Assembly (NCBI RefSeq): GCF_000418325.1
Contig: NC_021658.1
Location: 6,001,501 to 6,065,500 of the forward strand
Direction of reading: 5' to 3'
DNA: 64,000 nt
Origin: Sorangium cellulosum So0157-2
Lineage (GTDB): Bacteria > Myxococcota_A > Polyangia > Polyangiales > Polyangiaceae
Below the pieces are notes generated by a model. It saw only the letters and a program-made list of their open reading frames with translations. It was not told the DNA's origin and did not search any database. How positions within the stretch are numbered: position 1 is the stretch's first letter; the number at the start of each line of letters is the position of its first letter. Positions 8,053 through 17,094 of this stretch are shown here, in pieces. A program made the position numbers and the translations under genes.

Positions 8053-11000
8053 CGACGTCGTCTCGCGTTCTGGTAGAGCTTCCCAGTGGCCGGGTTGTAG
8101 GTCGACTCCCCGTTCCAGCGTCCTGTCTTTGTCAGGTTTGTCGGAGAGTGTCCCTGGATGGAAGTATGCGGGATCCCCAGCCCTCGCAACATCTCCTTGC
8201 AGGCAGGGCAGGGGTTGGCCGTGATTCGAACCTTTGCCTTGTAATCGTCGGAGGTGCCCTCGTATGTCTCCATGGTATAGCCTTCCTCCTGGAAGAGCTT
8301 GGCGATGTCCGCCTTCGTGGCGCCAGGGCCTAGCCGGTGCGCCAGGTTGGTGAGCGCCGATCGTTCGGCGCAAGGTTTGCCATCAGGGACGGCGCTGTGC
8401 GACGGCGGGAGGGGCCGACCCGTGTTCTGATTATGTCCATCGGCGACGATATTGCCCGCCCTGTCCTTGATGACCGAGTACATCAGGCCCTCGACGTCGA
8501 CCGCCGAGGTCGGGCAGTTGGCCGCGTAGGCGAAGACGTTGAGACCGCCCTCGATCCCTATCGGGTCTGCGCTGATGTACCGGCCGAGCGCCGGGTCATA
8601 ATAGCGATGTCGGTTGTACGAGAGCCCGGTCTCCTCGTCCGCGTATTGCCCACGGAAGCGCAGCGGCGTGCTGGTCTGGGCGCCTTCCGCCACTGTCGCC
8701 GATCCCCACGGATCGCGCGCGAGCTCGCAGCCGATCTGCCCGTCGGGACCGACGAGCATCTCGGGCGCACCGGAGTCGTCGTTCACATAGTGCCACCACG
8801 CCGACACGGTGCGCGCCTCGCCCTCGACGTGGACTTCACGGTGCGCGACAGGAACGGTCCTGTCGTGCTCGAACACGTAGGTTCGTTCGTCCACGATGGG
8901 GTTCCCTCCGTCGCCGGCCCGGCGGCGGATCTCGTGCACGAGGGATCCACCATCCCAGACGAAGCGCGTCGCCTCGATCTGCCGCTCGGAGCCGTCCGCC
9001 GCGCGGGCCAGGAGCCGCTTCGCGACGCGCCTGCCGAACGGATCGTACTCGAACGCGACGATCAGTCCATCGGGGCGTTCGACCCTCGCCAGCATGCCTG
9101 ACGCTGACCAGCGATAACGCGTGACCTCCTCCTCGCCTGCCGTAGAGCGGGTGCGCTTCATGATGAGGCGGCCGTCGTCGTCCCACGTGTATTCGGTATC
9201 GCCAGCACGCTGGATCCGGCCGCCGGCCGCGTACGAGCGCGGCGGAGCGCCGCGCGTGGCGTCGTGCAGATTGCCCGCGAGATCGTAGCGATAGGAGGCC
9301 GCCTCACGACCGTCGCGGAGCACCCGGGCGAGCTGGCCGGCTGGATCGTAGCCGTACTGCGTTACTCCACCGCGAGCGCTCCAGTGTTCCTGGAGAAGGC
9401 CCGCCGGCGTATAGCGGCGCCATTCGGCGTGCACCGTCCCCGGCGGCAAGCGCCCGACCCAGGCGGGCTGCACGGAGAGATCGCTGCCCCTCACGCCCGA
9501 GGCGCTCGAGACGATCCGCCGTTCCGAGAGGCGGCCGAATACGTCGTACGCCGTGTCTAGCCGCGCTCCGCCCTTGAGCGAGCGTGTCAGCTCACGCCCT
9601 AGAGGATCGCGCACGGACACGGCCTCGGCCTGGCCGTCGAGGACCAGCGCTACTTGGCGCCACGCGAAGTCGTACGACCACTGCGCCGTGTGTCCGAGCG
9701 AGGTGCGGCGGGCGGCGACCTCCCCGGTGACCCGATAGTCGGTGTGCACCGTGAAAGGAGCTCCCGCGACGTCCTGCGTCTCGGCGACGATCCATCCTCT
9801 CTCGTTTCTGTTGAACGCGAAGCGCCCCGCGGCGCTCTCGGCGAAGACGATCTCGCCCCGCCCGTTGTACTCGAACGATTCCTCGGCTCCATCGTCGAAG
9901 ATCCGCTTGGTGACCTGGCCCGCGAGATCACGCTCGTACTCGGAGCGTTGTCCTAGCCCGTTCTTCGACCACACCACCCTGCCCATCGCGTCATGGCCAT
10001 ACCGCAGGACGCGGCCGTCGAACGTGCGCTCGGCGACGACGAGCCCGGCGAGGTTCCTCTCGTAGCGGTGCGCCTCGCCCCGGCCGTTCGTGACGCGCAT
10101 GAGCCACCCTTCGCGGTTGTACTTCAGCTCGATCACTTCCCCGTTCGGCCTCTCGACGCGAACGGGCTTGTGAAGCCCTCCATAGGTGATTCGCGTCATC
10201 TGACCATCGGACTCGTTGATGCCGACGAGGTTGCCCGCTCCGTCGTAGTCGTAGCGCTCGACCGCCCCGTCCGGCGAGGTCACGGACAGGAGGCGGCCCC
10301 CAGTGGAGTAGGTGAACGCCGTCCGCCCGCCGCGCGCGTCCCAGATCTCGACGCATCGGCCCCACGCGTCGTAGCGGGCTCGTGTTTGCGCTCCGGCCTG
10401 GTCGATGTGCTCGACGACGTTGCCGTGCGCGTCGCGGCGGAAGACGAGCGTCCGGCCGTCGGGCCAGCGCGCCTCGACGGGTAGACCTCGCGCGTCGAAG
10501 CGCACCGAGCACGTGGCGCCGATCGGATCGGTCCAGAACAGGGTGTCCCCCGCGCGATCGACGCGGGTGGTCTCCCCGTCCGGCCCGATGACCGCGGTGA
10601 TTTCGCCCGACGCGTCGCGCTCGATCACGGTGCGCCGGCCGAGCGGGTCCACCACCTCCGTCTCGCGTCCCATGACGTCGCGCTTCCAGGTCGTCCGTGC
10701 CCCGAGCGGATCGGTGAACGAGGTGAGAAAGCCCCGCGGGTCATAGGTCCGGCCAAAGACGCCGAGCGGCGTCACCGCCTTGTCGACCAGCCCGTGCGTG
10801 TTGCCGAAGTACCGGTGGAGCGCCACCGAGTCGACGGCCTCGGAGTAGCCGTCTCCCGAGTACTCGAGCTTCGTGTGGAGGATCCCCTTGGCCCCGGTGA
10901 CATGATCGGCGAGCATCTCGGGGACGTCGTCAGCCAGGCTCGGATCTGCCTTGCCGGGGTACTCCCCCCACGTTTCGATGCACCGGCTTTCTCCGTCGTA

Positions 11001-11954
11001 CCGGAAGGAGAACATGAGGCCCGTCGGGTCCGTGGTTGACGTGAGCCGATGGCTCTCGTCGTACTCGTACCGCGTGACGTGCCCGTCGGCGTCCTCCGCC
11101 TCGATGAGCCTGCCTTCTGCGTCGTACGCGTAGCGGGCGAACACGACCCATCTCCCCTGGGCGACGGTGTTCTTCGCCTCGAAGGCGGCGATGCGGCGGT
11201 CCCGCCCGCGCAGCACGCGGACGACACGCCCCGAGGCGTCCGTCACCGCGACGAGGAGACCGCGGTCATAGGCGAGGACGATCCGGTTCTGGGCTCGGTC
11301 GCCGATGACCGTCAGCAGGTAACGGTCGCCCTCGTCGGAGACGACGTGCTCGCCGAAGAGCAGGTGCTGACCATCCGCGAGGTCGAGACGGAACCCGGCG
11401 CCTTCGCGGTGAACAATCCAGCCGTGGGGGCCGATGATCCCCGTTTCCGGCGGCACCTTACCGATGTCGTGCTCGACGCCATCGAACGAGAGGATGCGCA
11501 GCGATCCGCGGCGCAGGAGGAGCTGCCAGGCGAGCGAGTGGGTCCACCCGAACCCGAGGCCGACATCGCGGTCGCGCGCGCTGCTCGAGTAGGTGCGCTC
11601 GATGACGAGCGGCAGCGGGCCGGGAAAGGAGACGTCCACGGCCGGTACCGTGAAGACGCGCCCCGTCACCACGTCGACGGGATCGCCGCGCGACATCCTG
11701 CCGCTCGTGCCGGGGCCATGGTGGTTCGGGCAGCCGCCGCCGTCGGTCGAGCCGGTGCCGCACGAGCCGGCGCCCTTGCCGCCGCCGTCCGCGCCGTCGC
11801 CCCCATGGCTGCCGCTGCCGCCTTGGCCATCGCCCGCGCCATTGCCTCCATGACCGCCGGAGCCCCCGCTACCGCCGCCGCCCCCCATCACGAAGATGCC
11901 GGGGTTCATGCCGGGGATGGCAGGGATGTTCGGGACCGGGGCGGTACGGGCCAT
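8049..11954 (-). CDS. RHS-repeat protein with C-terminal deaminase-type toxin domain
   Basis: 1301 residues. The N-terminus (PNIPAIPGMNPG) is followed by a glycine-rich stretch, then a DUF6531-type motif (GDPVDVVTGRVF), a long run of YD repeats forming the RHS shell, and the core-closing motif (YNRHRYYDPALGRYISADP). After the variable junction (VEGLMYS), the last 143 residues (8049-8482) carry KPCAERSAL and NPCPACKEML, the C-A-E and P-C-x-x-C zinc motifs of the cytidine-deaminase fold. RHS shells package and release such C-terminal toxins. Whether the target is DNA, RNA or a free nucleotide cannot be read from sequence. No T6SS gene adjoins it, although a VgrG/PAAR cluster lies 21 kb away. 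The stop overlaps the next gene's start. Confidence 0.93.
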   Translation of the reverse strand: MARTAPVPNIPAIPGMNPGIFVMGGGGGSGGSGGHGGNGAGDGQGGSGSHGGDGADGGGKGAGSCGTGSTDGGGCPNHHGPGTSGRMSRGDPVDVVTGRVFTVPAVDVSFPGPLPLVIERTYSSSARDRDVGLGFGWTHSLAWQLLLRRGSLRILSFDGVEHDIGKVPPETGIIGPHGWIVHREGAGFRLDLADGQHLLFGEHVVSDEGDRYLLTVIGDRAQNRIVLAYDRGLLVAVTDASGRVVRVLRGRDRRIAAFEAKNTVAQGRWVVFARYAYDAEGRLIEAEDADGHVTRYEYDESHRLTSTTDPTGLMFSFRYDGESRCIETWGEYPGKADPSLADDVPEMLADHVTGAKGILHTKLEYSGDGYSEAVDSVALHRYFGNTHGLVDKAVTPLGVFGRTYDPRGFLTSFTDPLGARTTWKRDVMGRETEVVDPLGRRTVIERDASGEITAVIGPDGETTRVDRAGDTLFWTDPIGATCSVRFDARGLPVEARWPDGRTLVFRRDAHGNVVEHIDQAGAQTRARYDAWGRCVEIWDARGGRTAFTYSTGGRLLSVTSPDGAVERYDYDGAGNLVGINESDGQMTRITYGGLHKPVRVERPNGEVIELKYNREGWLMRVTNGRGEAHRYERNLAGLVVAERTFDGRVLRYGHDAMGRVVWSKNGLGQRSEYERDLAGQVTKRIFDDGAEESFEYNGRGEIVFAESAAGRFAFNRNERGWIVAETQDVAGAPFTVHTDYRVTGEVAARRTSLGHTAQWSYDFAWRQVALVLDGQAEAVSVRDPLGRELTRSLKGGARLDTAYDVFGRLSERRIVSSASGVRGSDLSVQPAWVGRLPPGTVHAEWRRYTPAGLLQEHWSARGGVTQYGYDPAGQLARVLRDGREAASYRYDLAGNLHDATRGAPPRSYAAGGRIQRAGDTEYTWDDDGRLIMKRTRSTAGEEEVTRYRWSASGMLARVERPDGLIVAFEYDPFGRRVAKRLLARAADGSERQIEATRFVWDGGSLVHEIRRRAGDGGNPIVDERTYVFEHDRTVPVAHREVHVEGEARTVSAWWHYVNDDSGAPEMLVGPDGQIGCELARDPWGSATVAEGAQTSTPLRFRGQYADEETGLSYNRHRYYDPALGRYISADPIGIEGGLNVFAYAANCPTSAVDVEGLMYSVIKDRAGNIVADGHNQNTGRPLPPSHSAVPDGKPCAERSALTNLAHRLGPGATKADIAKLFQEEGYTMETYEGTSDDYKAKVRITANPCPACKEMLRGLGIPHTSIQGHSPTNLTKTGRWNGESTYNPATGKLYQNARRRR

Positions 11955-12113
11955 GCTCCGAGGATACTTCAGTGAGACGAGCTCCGGGCGCCGTTCGCCA
12001 CCTGGTTATCACGCTGCCCGCGGGGTACAGCGCAGGCGCGCGTCCGCCGGCGTGAGGACGGCCGCAGAGCGCGTCGGAGCCGAGCAGGTCGCCGGCGTGC
12101 GGCACGGTCTCGC

Positions 12114-12194
12114 CCCCCGATCCATGTCGTCACCGGCCGGGTGTTCACGCACGCGATCCCGATCTGCGACGTGCCGGGTCCCCTGCCGCTGGTG
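12114..12194 (+). pseudogene. Relic of an RHS N-terminal region, opposite strand
   Basis: In the plus-strand frame starting at 12114 the peptide reads VVTGRVFTHAIPICDVPGPL then PLV, which matches the DUF6531 entry motif of the neighbouring RHS protein (VVTGRVFTVPAVDVSFPGPL then PLV). The match stops abruptly at both sides and passes straight into the 42-bp tandem repeats. It is too short to function and is best read as the remnant of a second, divergently oriented RHS gene. Confidence 0.6.
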
Positions 12195-12258
12195 TGCGGG
12201 TCGTGGAGGCAGCCGGGCAGCCATTGCGGCATCGCAACGGTCTGCGGGAGGCAGCCGG

Positions 12259-12620
12259 CTGCCCCCGGAGCACCGCAGACGATCCGGGAGAGGCAGCCGG
12301 CTGCCCTCGGAGCACCGCAGACGGTCCGGGAGAGGCAGCCGGCTGCCCTCGGAGCACCGCAGACGGTCCGGGAGAGGCAGCCGGCTGCCCTCGGAGCACC
12401 GCAGACGGTCCGGGAGAGGCAGCCGGCTGCCCTCGGAGCACCGCAGACGGTCCGGGAGAGGCAGCCGGCTGCCCTCGGAGCACCGCAGACGGTCCGGGAG
12501 AGGCAGCCGGCTGCCCTCGGAGCACCGCAGACGGTCCGGGAGAGGCAGCCAGCTGCCCCTCGGAGTACCGCAGACGGTCCGGGAGAGGCAGCCGGCTGCC
12601 CCTCGGAGTACCGCAAAACG
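12259..12620. repeat. Tandem array of 42-bp repeats, each with a perfect palindrome
   Basis: The unit starts CTGCCCTCGGAGCACCGCAG and repeats with a 42-bp period at 12259, 12301, 12343, 12385, 12427, 12469 and 12511, with diverged copies at 12553 (43 bp) and about 12596 (partial). At each boundary the sequence GGCAGCCGGCTGCC is a perfect 14-bp palindrome. Units are nearly identical inside and degenerate at both edges, as expected for slippage or unequal exchange. There are no unique spacers, so it is not CRISPR. It lies upstream of the RHS gene (divergent) and of the M14 peptidase gene. Confidence 0.9.
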
Positions 12621-12722
12621 TCGCCAGCGGACCGCTACACGTTGATGGTACGATGCCTGCTAGCGCACGATGTGTGCCAGCAGGTGCTGTCACGAGGGCA
12701 GCACACCCTCTGCGTGCCGGTA

Positions 12723-12759
12723 GTGCTCCCTCTCAGCCCGCCCCGGATCGAGGGAGCAC
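12723..12759. promoter_or_regulatory. 10-bp perfect inverted repeat upstream of peptidase gene
   Basis: GTGCTCCCTC (12723-12732) and GAGGGAGCAC (12750-12759) are perfect inverted copies 17 bp apart, ending 38 bp before the peptidase start codon. The position fits an operator or a leader hairpin; there is no T-tract, so a terminator is less likely. Confidence 0.45.
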
Positions 12760-12797
12760 GCCTTGCCGTTCTGCGCGGAATTTGCTCGACTCACGCG

Positions 12798-14660
12798 ATG
12801 TCTCGCCCCCGCGCCGCGCTCGCTGGCCGCGTCCTTTCCCGCGGAATCGCGCTGATCTCGCTGCTCGCGGCCTGCCAGGCCCCCGCGCCCGGCTCGCCGG
12901 CGGATCCGGCCGTCGGTCGACCCGCGCTCGCGCCGGCGCTCGTCACCCCGCGCGCGCTGCCGCCGTCGCTCGTCACGGAGGCCGAGCGGACCGGCTTCCA
13001 GCGCACCGGCCGCTACGCCGAGGTCGAGCGGCTGTGCGCCGCCTTCGAGCAGGCCTATCCGGGCCGCGCCCGCTGCGTCCGCTTCGGCGCGACGCCCGAG
13101 GGCAGACCCATGCTCGCGATCGCCGCCTCCGACGACGGCGCGCTCGACCCCGCCGCGGCGCGGGCGAAGCGGCGCCCGGTGATCCTGTTCCAGGGCGGCA
13201 TCCACGCCGGCGAGATCGACGGCAAGGACGGCGGCTTCTGGGCGCTCCGCGAGCTGCTCGACGGCGCCATGGCGCGCGGCGCCCTCGCCGCGACCACGGC
13301 GCTCTTCGTGCCCGTGTTCAACGTCGACGGCCACGAGCGCTTCCGCCGAAACCAGCGGCCCAACCAGCGCGGCCCCGAGGAGATGGGCTTCCGCACCACC
13401 GGCCAGAACCTCAACCTGAACCGCGATTACATGAAGGCCGAGGCGCCCGAGATGCGGGCGATGCTGGCGCTCCTCGACGCCTGGGACCCCGTGGTCCAGG
13501 TCGACCTGCACACGACCGACGGCGCGAAGTTCCAGCACGACGTCGCGGTCATCGTCGAGCCCTCGGCGCCGCACCCTGGCAACCTCGACGCCGCGGCGCG
13601 CGAGCTCTCCGAGGCGCTCCAGGCGCGCCTCTCGGCGCTCGGTCACCTGCCGCTCCCGTTCTATCCGTCGTTCCGCGAGGACGACGACCCCGCGTCGGGC
13701 ATCTCGGCCAAGCCGGGGCCGCCGCGCTACTCGCAGAGCTACGGCGCCGCCCGCAACCGCGTCGGCGTGCTCGTCGAGACGCACAGCTGGGCCACCCACG
13801 CCGCGCGCGTGCGGGCGGTCCACGACCTGCTCGCGGCGCTCTTTGAACGTGCCGCCGCCGGCGGCGCGGGCGCCCTCCGCGCGGCGGCCGATCGCGCGGA
13901 CGCCGCCGCCGCGCGCCTCGCCGGCGCCCCCTTCGCCCTCACGCACCGCGCGGGGCCGGTCCCGCGCGTCTTCCCGTTCCGCGGGTACGCCTACGAGAAG
14001 CGCGCCTCGGAGATCTCGGGCGGCACGTGGACCCGCTACGACGAGTCCCGCCGGGAGATCTGGCGCGTGCCGCTGTTCGACCGGCTCGAGCCGGATCTGA
14101 CCGTCACCGCGCCCGCCGCCGGCTACGTCGTCCCGGCGGCGCACGCGGCCTGGGTGGCCGACAAGCTGCGCCTGCACGGGGTGCGTTACGAGCTCCTGCC
14201 CGAGGCGCGCCCCGGCTTCGCCGTCGAGGCGTTCCGGGCCGACGCGGTGGCCTACGAGCCGTCCTTCGAGGGCCGCACGCCCGTCGAGCTGAAGGGCGCC
14301 TTCCGGCCGGAGCGACAGGATCTGCCGGCCGGCTCGCTCTTCGTACCCATCGCGCAGCCGCGGGCGCCGCTCGTCATGCACCTCCTCGAGCCGCTCGCGC
14401 CCGACTCCCTCGTGGCCTGGGGCTTCTTCAACGCCGCCTTCGAGCGCAAAGAGTACATGGAGGCCTACGTCGCCGAGGAGGAGGCGCGCCGCATGCTGGC
14501 CGCCGATCCGGCGCTGCGCGCCGAGTTCGAGGCGCGCCTGCGCGATCCCGCGTTCGCGAGGGACGCGAAGGCCCGGCTCGATTTCTTCTACCGGCGCCAC
14601 CCCTCCTGGGACGAGCGCGTGAACCTCGTCCCGGTGTTCCGCGTCGCCGCCTCGCCCTGA
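12798..14660 (+). CDS. M14-family zinc carboxypeptidase, lipoprotein
   Basis: 620 residues. The signal peptide ends in a lipobox (SLLAAC), so the protein is likely anchored in the envelope. The M14 fold shows the zinc ligands His136 and Glu139 (HAGE) and His238 (DLHTTDG); the probable catalytic Glu is 327 (VLVETHS). M14 enzymes remove C-terminal amino acids from peptides or trim murein peptides; the long C-terminal half (about residues 380-620) lies outside the core and may fix specificity. ATG 12798 was chosen because it starts the signal peptide. The frame is open far upstream, but that part only translates the 42-bp repeats. Confidence 0.88.
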   Translation: MSRPRAALAGRVLSRGIALISLLAACQAPAPGSPADPAVGRPALAPALVTPRALPPSLVTEAERTGFQRTGRYAEVERLCAAFEQAYPGRARCVRFGATPEGRPMLAIAASDDGALDPAAARAKRRPVILFQGGIHAGEIDGKDGGFWALRELLDGAMARGALAATTALFVPVFNVDGHERFRRNQRPNQRGPEEMGFRTTGQNLNLNRDYMKAEAPEMRAMLALLDAWDPVVQVDLHTTDGAKFQHDVAVIVEPSAPHPGNLDAAARELSEALQARLSALGHLPLPFYPSFREDDDPASGISAKPGPPRYSQSYGAARNRVGVLVETHSWATHAARVRAVHDLLAALFERAAAGGAGALRAAADRADAAAARLAGAPFALTHRAGPVPRVFPFRGYAYEKRASEISGGTWTRYDESRREIWRVPLFDRLEPDLTVTAPAAGYVVPAAHAAWVADKLRLHGVRYELLPEARPGFAVEAFRADAVAYEPSFEGRTPVELKGAFRPERQDLPAGSLFVPIAQPRAPLVMHLLEPLAPDSLVAWGFFNAAFERKEYMEAYVAEEEARRMLAADPALRAEFEARLRDPAFARDAKARLDFFYRRHPSWDERVNLVPVFRVAASP

Positions 14661-14752
14661 GCCGCCTCTCCGCATCTCGCCCGCGCTCCGGGATCCGGTC
14701 GAATGTCCGTGCGTCCCGCGGATCTCACGGCGCTCGATGGATTCCGATCAAT

Positions 14753-14798
14753 CCGCGCAACCTGCGCAGCGCGAGGGCGCCCCGCGCAGGTTGCGCGG
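14753..14798. terminator. 15-bp perfect stem-loop
   Basis: CCGCGCAACCTGCGC (14753-14767) pairs perfectly with 14784-14798 across a 16-base loop, about 90 bp after the peptidase stop. No U-tract follows, so it may be a Rho-assisted terminator or mRNA-end hairpin, or an element in the leader of the next gene. Confidence 0.5.
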
Positions 14799-14918
14799 AG
14801 CGCGCGGCTATCGCATGCTCGTCATGACATGTCGGCTGGCCTGCGACAGCGTTGACCCGCGCGCGGGCGCCGACGGACGGCGACGCGATGTCGTCTGAAG
14901 ACGAAAAGGGGGGCAAGC

Positions 14919-15521
14919 ATGTTGCTGCGATGGACGTTCGGCTTTTCTTCGGCGTTTCTCTTCGCATTTCCGGCGCTGGCGCAGAATGCGCGGATCGAGG
15001 CGTTCACCTACGCCGGCAGCGGATGTCCCATCGGCTCCGCCGCGGGGGTGATCTCGCCGGATCAAAAGGCGTTGACGGTCATCTTCGACCAGTTCGAGGC
15101 GCACGCCGGCCCGGGCGCCGCGCGCGCCGCGAACCGCGCGTTCTGCCAGCTGGCCGTGGATCTTCGGTTCGATCCGGGATGGCAGGTGGCCGTCTTCGAC
15201 GCCACGTACCGCGGCTTCGCCGACCTGGAGCCGGGCGTCCAGGGGCTCCACGAGACATCGTATTATTTCTCGGGCTCGCCGCTCACCTCGGGGCCGCTCA
15301 CATGGAGCATGCTCGGGCCGTTCACGAACGACTTCTCGCGCACGGACGCGTTCGCGACCACGGTCTGGTCCGAGTGCGGCACGGTGCGGCCGCTCAACAT
15401 CAAGACGAGCCTTTACGTCACGAACCGCCTCGCGCCGTCGAGCGTCGGGGTCCTCACGAACGACACCACCGACGTGCAGGTCCGGATCGACTATGCCCTC
15501 ACGTACCGCCGCTGCCCCTGA
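14919..15521 (+). CDS. Secreted DUF4360-type protein
   Basis: 200 residues with a clear signal peptide (AFLFAFPALA, cleavage before QNA). The mature part opens with a GSGCPIGSA motif and later has FCQLAVDLRF, YYFSG and TVWSECG, the spaced Cys and aromatic pattern of DUF4360 proteins, which are small secreted proteins of unknown function found mainly in fungi, actinobacteria and myxobacteria. Two disulfides are plausible. A GGGGGG ribosome-binding site lies 5-6 bases before the ATG. The gene stands alone, following the hairpin at 14753. No enzymatic motif is visible. Confidence 0.82.
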   Translation: MLLRWTFGFSSAFLFAFPALAQNARIEAFTYAGSGCPIGSAAGVISPDQKALTVIFDQFEAHAGPGAARAANRAFCQLAVDLRFDPGWQVAVFDATYRGFADLEPGVQGLHETSYYFSGSPLTSGPLTWSMLGPFTNDFSRTDAFATTVWSECGTVRPLNIKTSLYVTNRLAPSSVGVLTNDTTDVQVRIDYALTYRRCP

Positions 15522-15615
15522 GCTCCGCGGGGCGCCCCGACGCGCGCGGCGCGATCGGCGATGACGAGCGCCGACGCCCTGGTGCGCCGGGGCGCCGGCC
15601 TGGTACGCTGACCCG

Positions 15616-16620
15616 ATGACGTCCACCCTGCTGATCATCGCGCTCAGCGTCATCGTGCCGCTCGGCATCACTGCGGCGGTCTTCTTCGGGGTCTGGAAGA
15701 AGGTCCTCGGTCCGCTCCGGGCCCAGCAGCAAGAGCAGCAGCAGCTGCTTCGAATCGGCGTCTCGTGCGCGGCGCGCGTGCTGCAGTACCAGGAGACCGG
15801 CATGAAGGTGTCGATGGGCGCCCAGGACTCCTACAGCCTCAAGCTGCTCCTCGAGGTGATGCCGCCGGGCATGCCGCCTTATCAGGTGGAGACGGTCGCC
15901 CTCGTGTCGGTGCTCGCGGCCCCTCGTATCCAGCCGGGGTGCATCGTCACGGTGCGCTACGACCCGGCCAATCCTCGCCGCGTCGCCATGGAGGCCGCGT
16001 ACCCGCCCGGGCAGGGGCCGGCCGCCGCAGCCGCGCTCGGGGGCTATCCTCCGGTGGGGGCTCACGGAGCGCCACCAGGGGCTCGGCCCGGCGCCTACGG
16101 CGTTCCCGCGGGCGCCCCTGGCGCTCCCGGCGGCGCTTATGGCGCTCCCGGCGGCGCTTATGGCGTTCCCGCGGGCGCTTATGGCGCTCCCGCCGGCGCC
16201 TACGGCGCTGCCCCCGGCGCTTACGGCGCGCCGCCTGGAGCCCCGCCCGGCGCTTACGGCGCGCCTCCTGGAGCCCCGCCCGGCGCTTACGGCGCGATGC
16301 CCGGGACCCCGCCTGGCGCCTACGGCGCTGCCCCCGCGGGCTACGGCGCTGCCCCCGCGGGCTACGGCGCGCCGCCTGGAGCTCCCCCCGGTCCGGCCGG
16401 CGCCTACGGCGCTCCCGCGGGCGCCTATGGTGCCTTCCCTGGCGCTCAGCCCGGCGCTTACGGTGCGCCTCCGGGGGCCCCGCCCGGCGCCTACGGCGCG
16501 CCCGCCGGTGCCTACGGCGCGCCGCAGGGCGCCCCCGGCCCTCACGGCGCTGGTCCCGACGGCGTCTCCGGCGGGCCGGCCGGTCCTTTCGGGCCCGGCG
16601 GCGGCCCGCGCGGCTCCTGA
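15616..16620 (+). CDS. Single-pass membrane protein with Gly-Ala-Tyr-Gly-rich tail
   Basis: 334 residues. An N-terminal membrane helix (LLIIALSVIVPLGITAAVFF) is followed by a soluble domain of about 100 residues containing YSLKLLLEVMP and IQPGCIVTVRYDPANP. From residue about 145 to the end the protein is an irregular repeat of PGAYGAP-like units, almost free of charged residues. The soluble domain resembles that of the small membrane protein at 37626-38093 in both spacing and the PG-x-V-x-V-x-x-D motif, so they may be paralogues. The tail could be an extended or phase-separating segment. Function is unknown. Confidence 0.75.
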   Translation: MTSTLLIIALSVIVPLGITAAVFFGVWKKVLGPLRAQQQEQQQLLRIGVSCAARVLQYQETGMKVSMGAQDSYSLKLLLEVMPPGMPPYQVETVALVSVLAAPRIQPGCIVTVRYDPANPRRVAMEAAYPPGQGPAAAAALGGYPPVGAHGAPPGARPGAYGVPAGAPGAPGGAYGAPGGAYGVPAGAYGAPAGAYGAAPGAYGAPPGAPPGAYGAPPGAPPGAYGAMPGTPPGAYGAAPAGYGAAPAGYGAPPGAPPGPAGAYGAPAGAYGAFPGAQPGAYGAPPGAPPGAYGAPAGAYGAPQGAPGPHGAGPDGVSGGPAGPFGPGGGPRGS

Positions 16621-16668
16621 ACGACGCCCTTTCCAGGCTCCAGGCGCTGGCAGCGCCGCCGCGCTCGC

Positions 16669-17094
16669 TCAGGCCACCACGCAGCCCGCCGACGATCCCT
16701 GCATCGGCACGATGGCCTTGAGCTCGCCGCTCTCCCCGAAGACGAGGAGCCGCGCCACGATCGCCTGCTGGACGGCGCCGCAGAGGGGCAGGAGCGCCAG
16801 CCGGAGCGCCGGCCCGCTGCCGCCGTCGAACTTGAGGGCGAGCAGCTGCTTCTCATCGCACTCCTCGAGGAGCTCCACGTCCGCCTCCAGGTGGATCGGC
16901 GCCCCCCGCGCGCACGCCTTCGCCTCGCCGAAGCTGTCGATCGTGCAAACGTTGGCTTCGAGCGAGAGCCGGACCCGAGACGACCCCTCGCCGCCGATCG
17001 TCGCGATCTGGATCTGGTGAATCGCGAGCCCCTTATGGAGCGCAATGGGCTCCACGAGATAGCCTGTTTCCAGCCGTAGATTCTTGATTTTCAT
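16669..17094 (-). CDS. Conserved-looking hypothetical protein, 141 aa
   Basis: A compact soluble protein of 141 residues, mostly beta-strand pattern in the first 90 residues (IKNLRLETGYLV, RVRLSLEANVC). A GGGGGG ribosome-binding site lies about 5 bases before the ATG at 17094. There is no signal peptide or membrane segment. I do not recognise the family. It is convergent with the preceding gene over 48 bp. Normal amino-acid composition compared with the Arg/Ala-rich shadow frames supports it being real. Confidence 0.65.
   Translation of the reverse strand: MKIKNLRLETGYLVEPIALHKGLAIHQIQIATIGGEGSSRVRLSLEANVCTIDSFGEAKACARGAPIHLEADVELLEECDEKQLLALKFDGGSGPALRLALLPLCGAVQQAIVARLLVFGESGELKAIVPMQGSSAGCVVA

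Noticed and set aside
12259..12620. CRISPR array.
   Set aside because: Units are contiguous and near-identical with no unique spacers, and no cas gene is present. The same reasoning applies to the 36-bp repeats at 50379-50558.
12141..12797. Upstream extension of the M14 peptidase frame through the 42-bp repeats (14-residue peptide repeats).
   Set aside because: The repeat period of 42 bp is a multiple of three, so every frame stays open. The peptidase has a proper signal peptide at 12798, and the extension has no start signal.
16643..16657. GGCGCT/AGCGCC hairpin as terminator between two convergent genes.
   Set aside because: Six base pairs with a three-base loop and no T-tract is expected by chance at this GC content.
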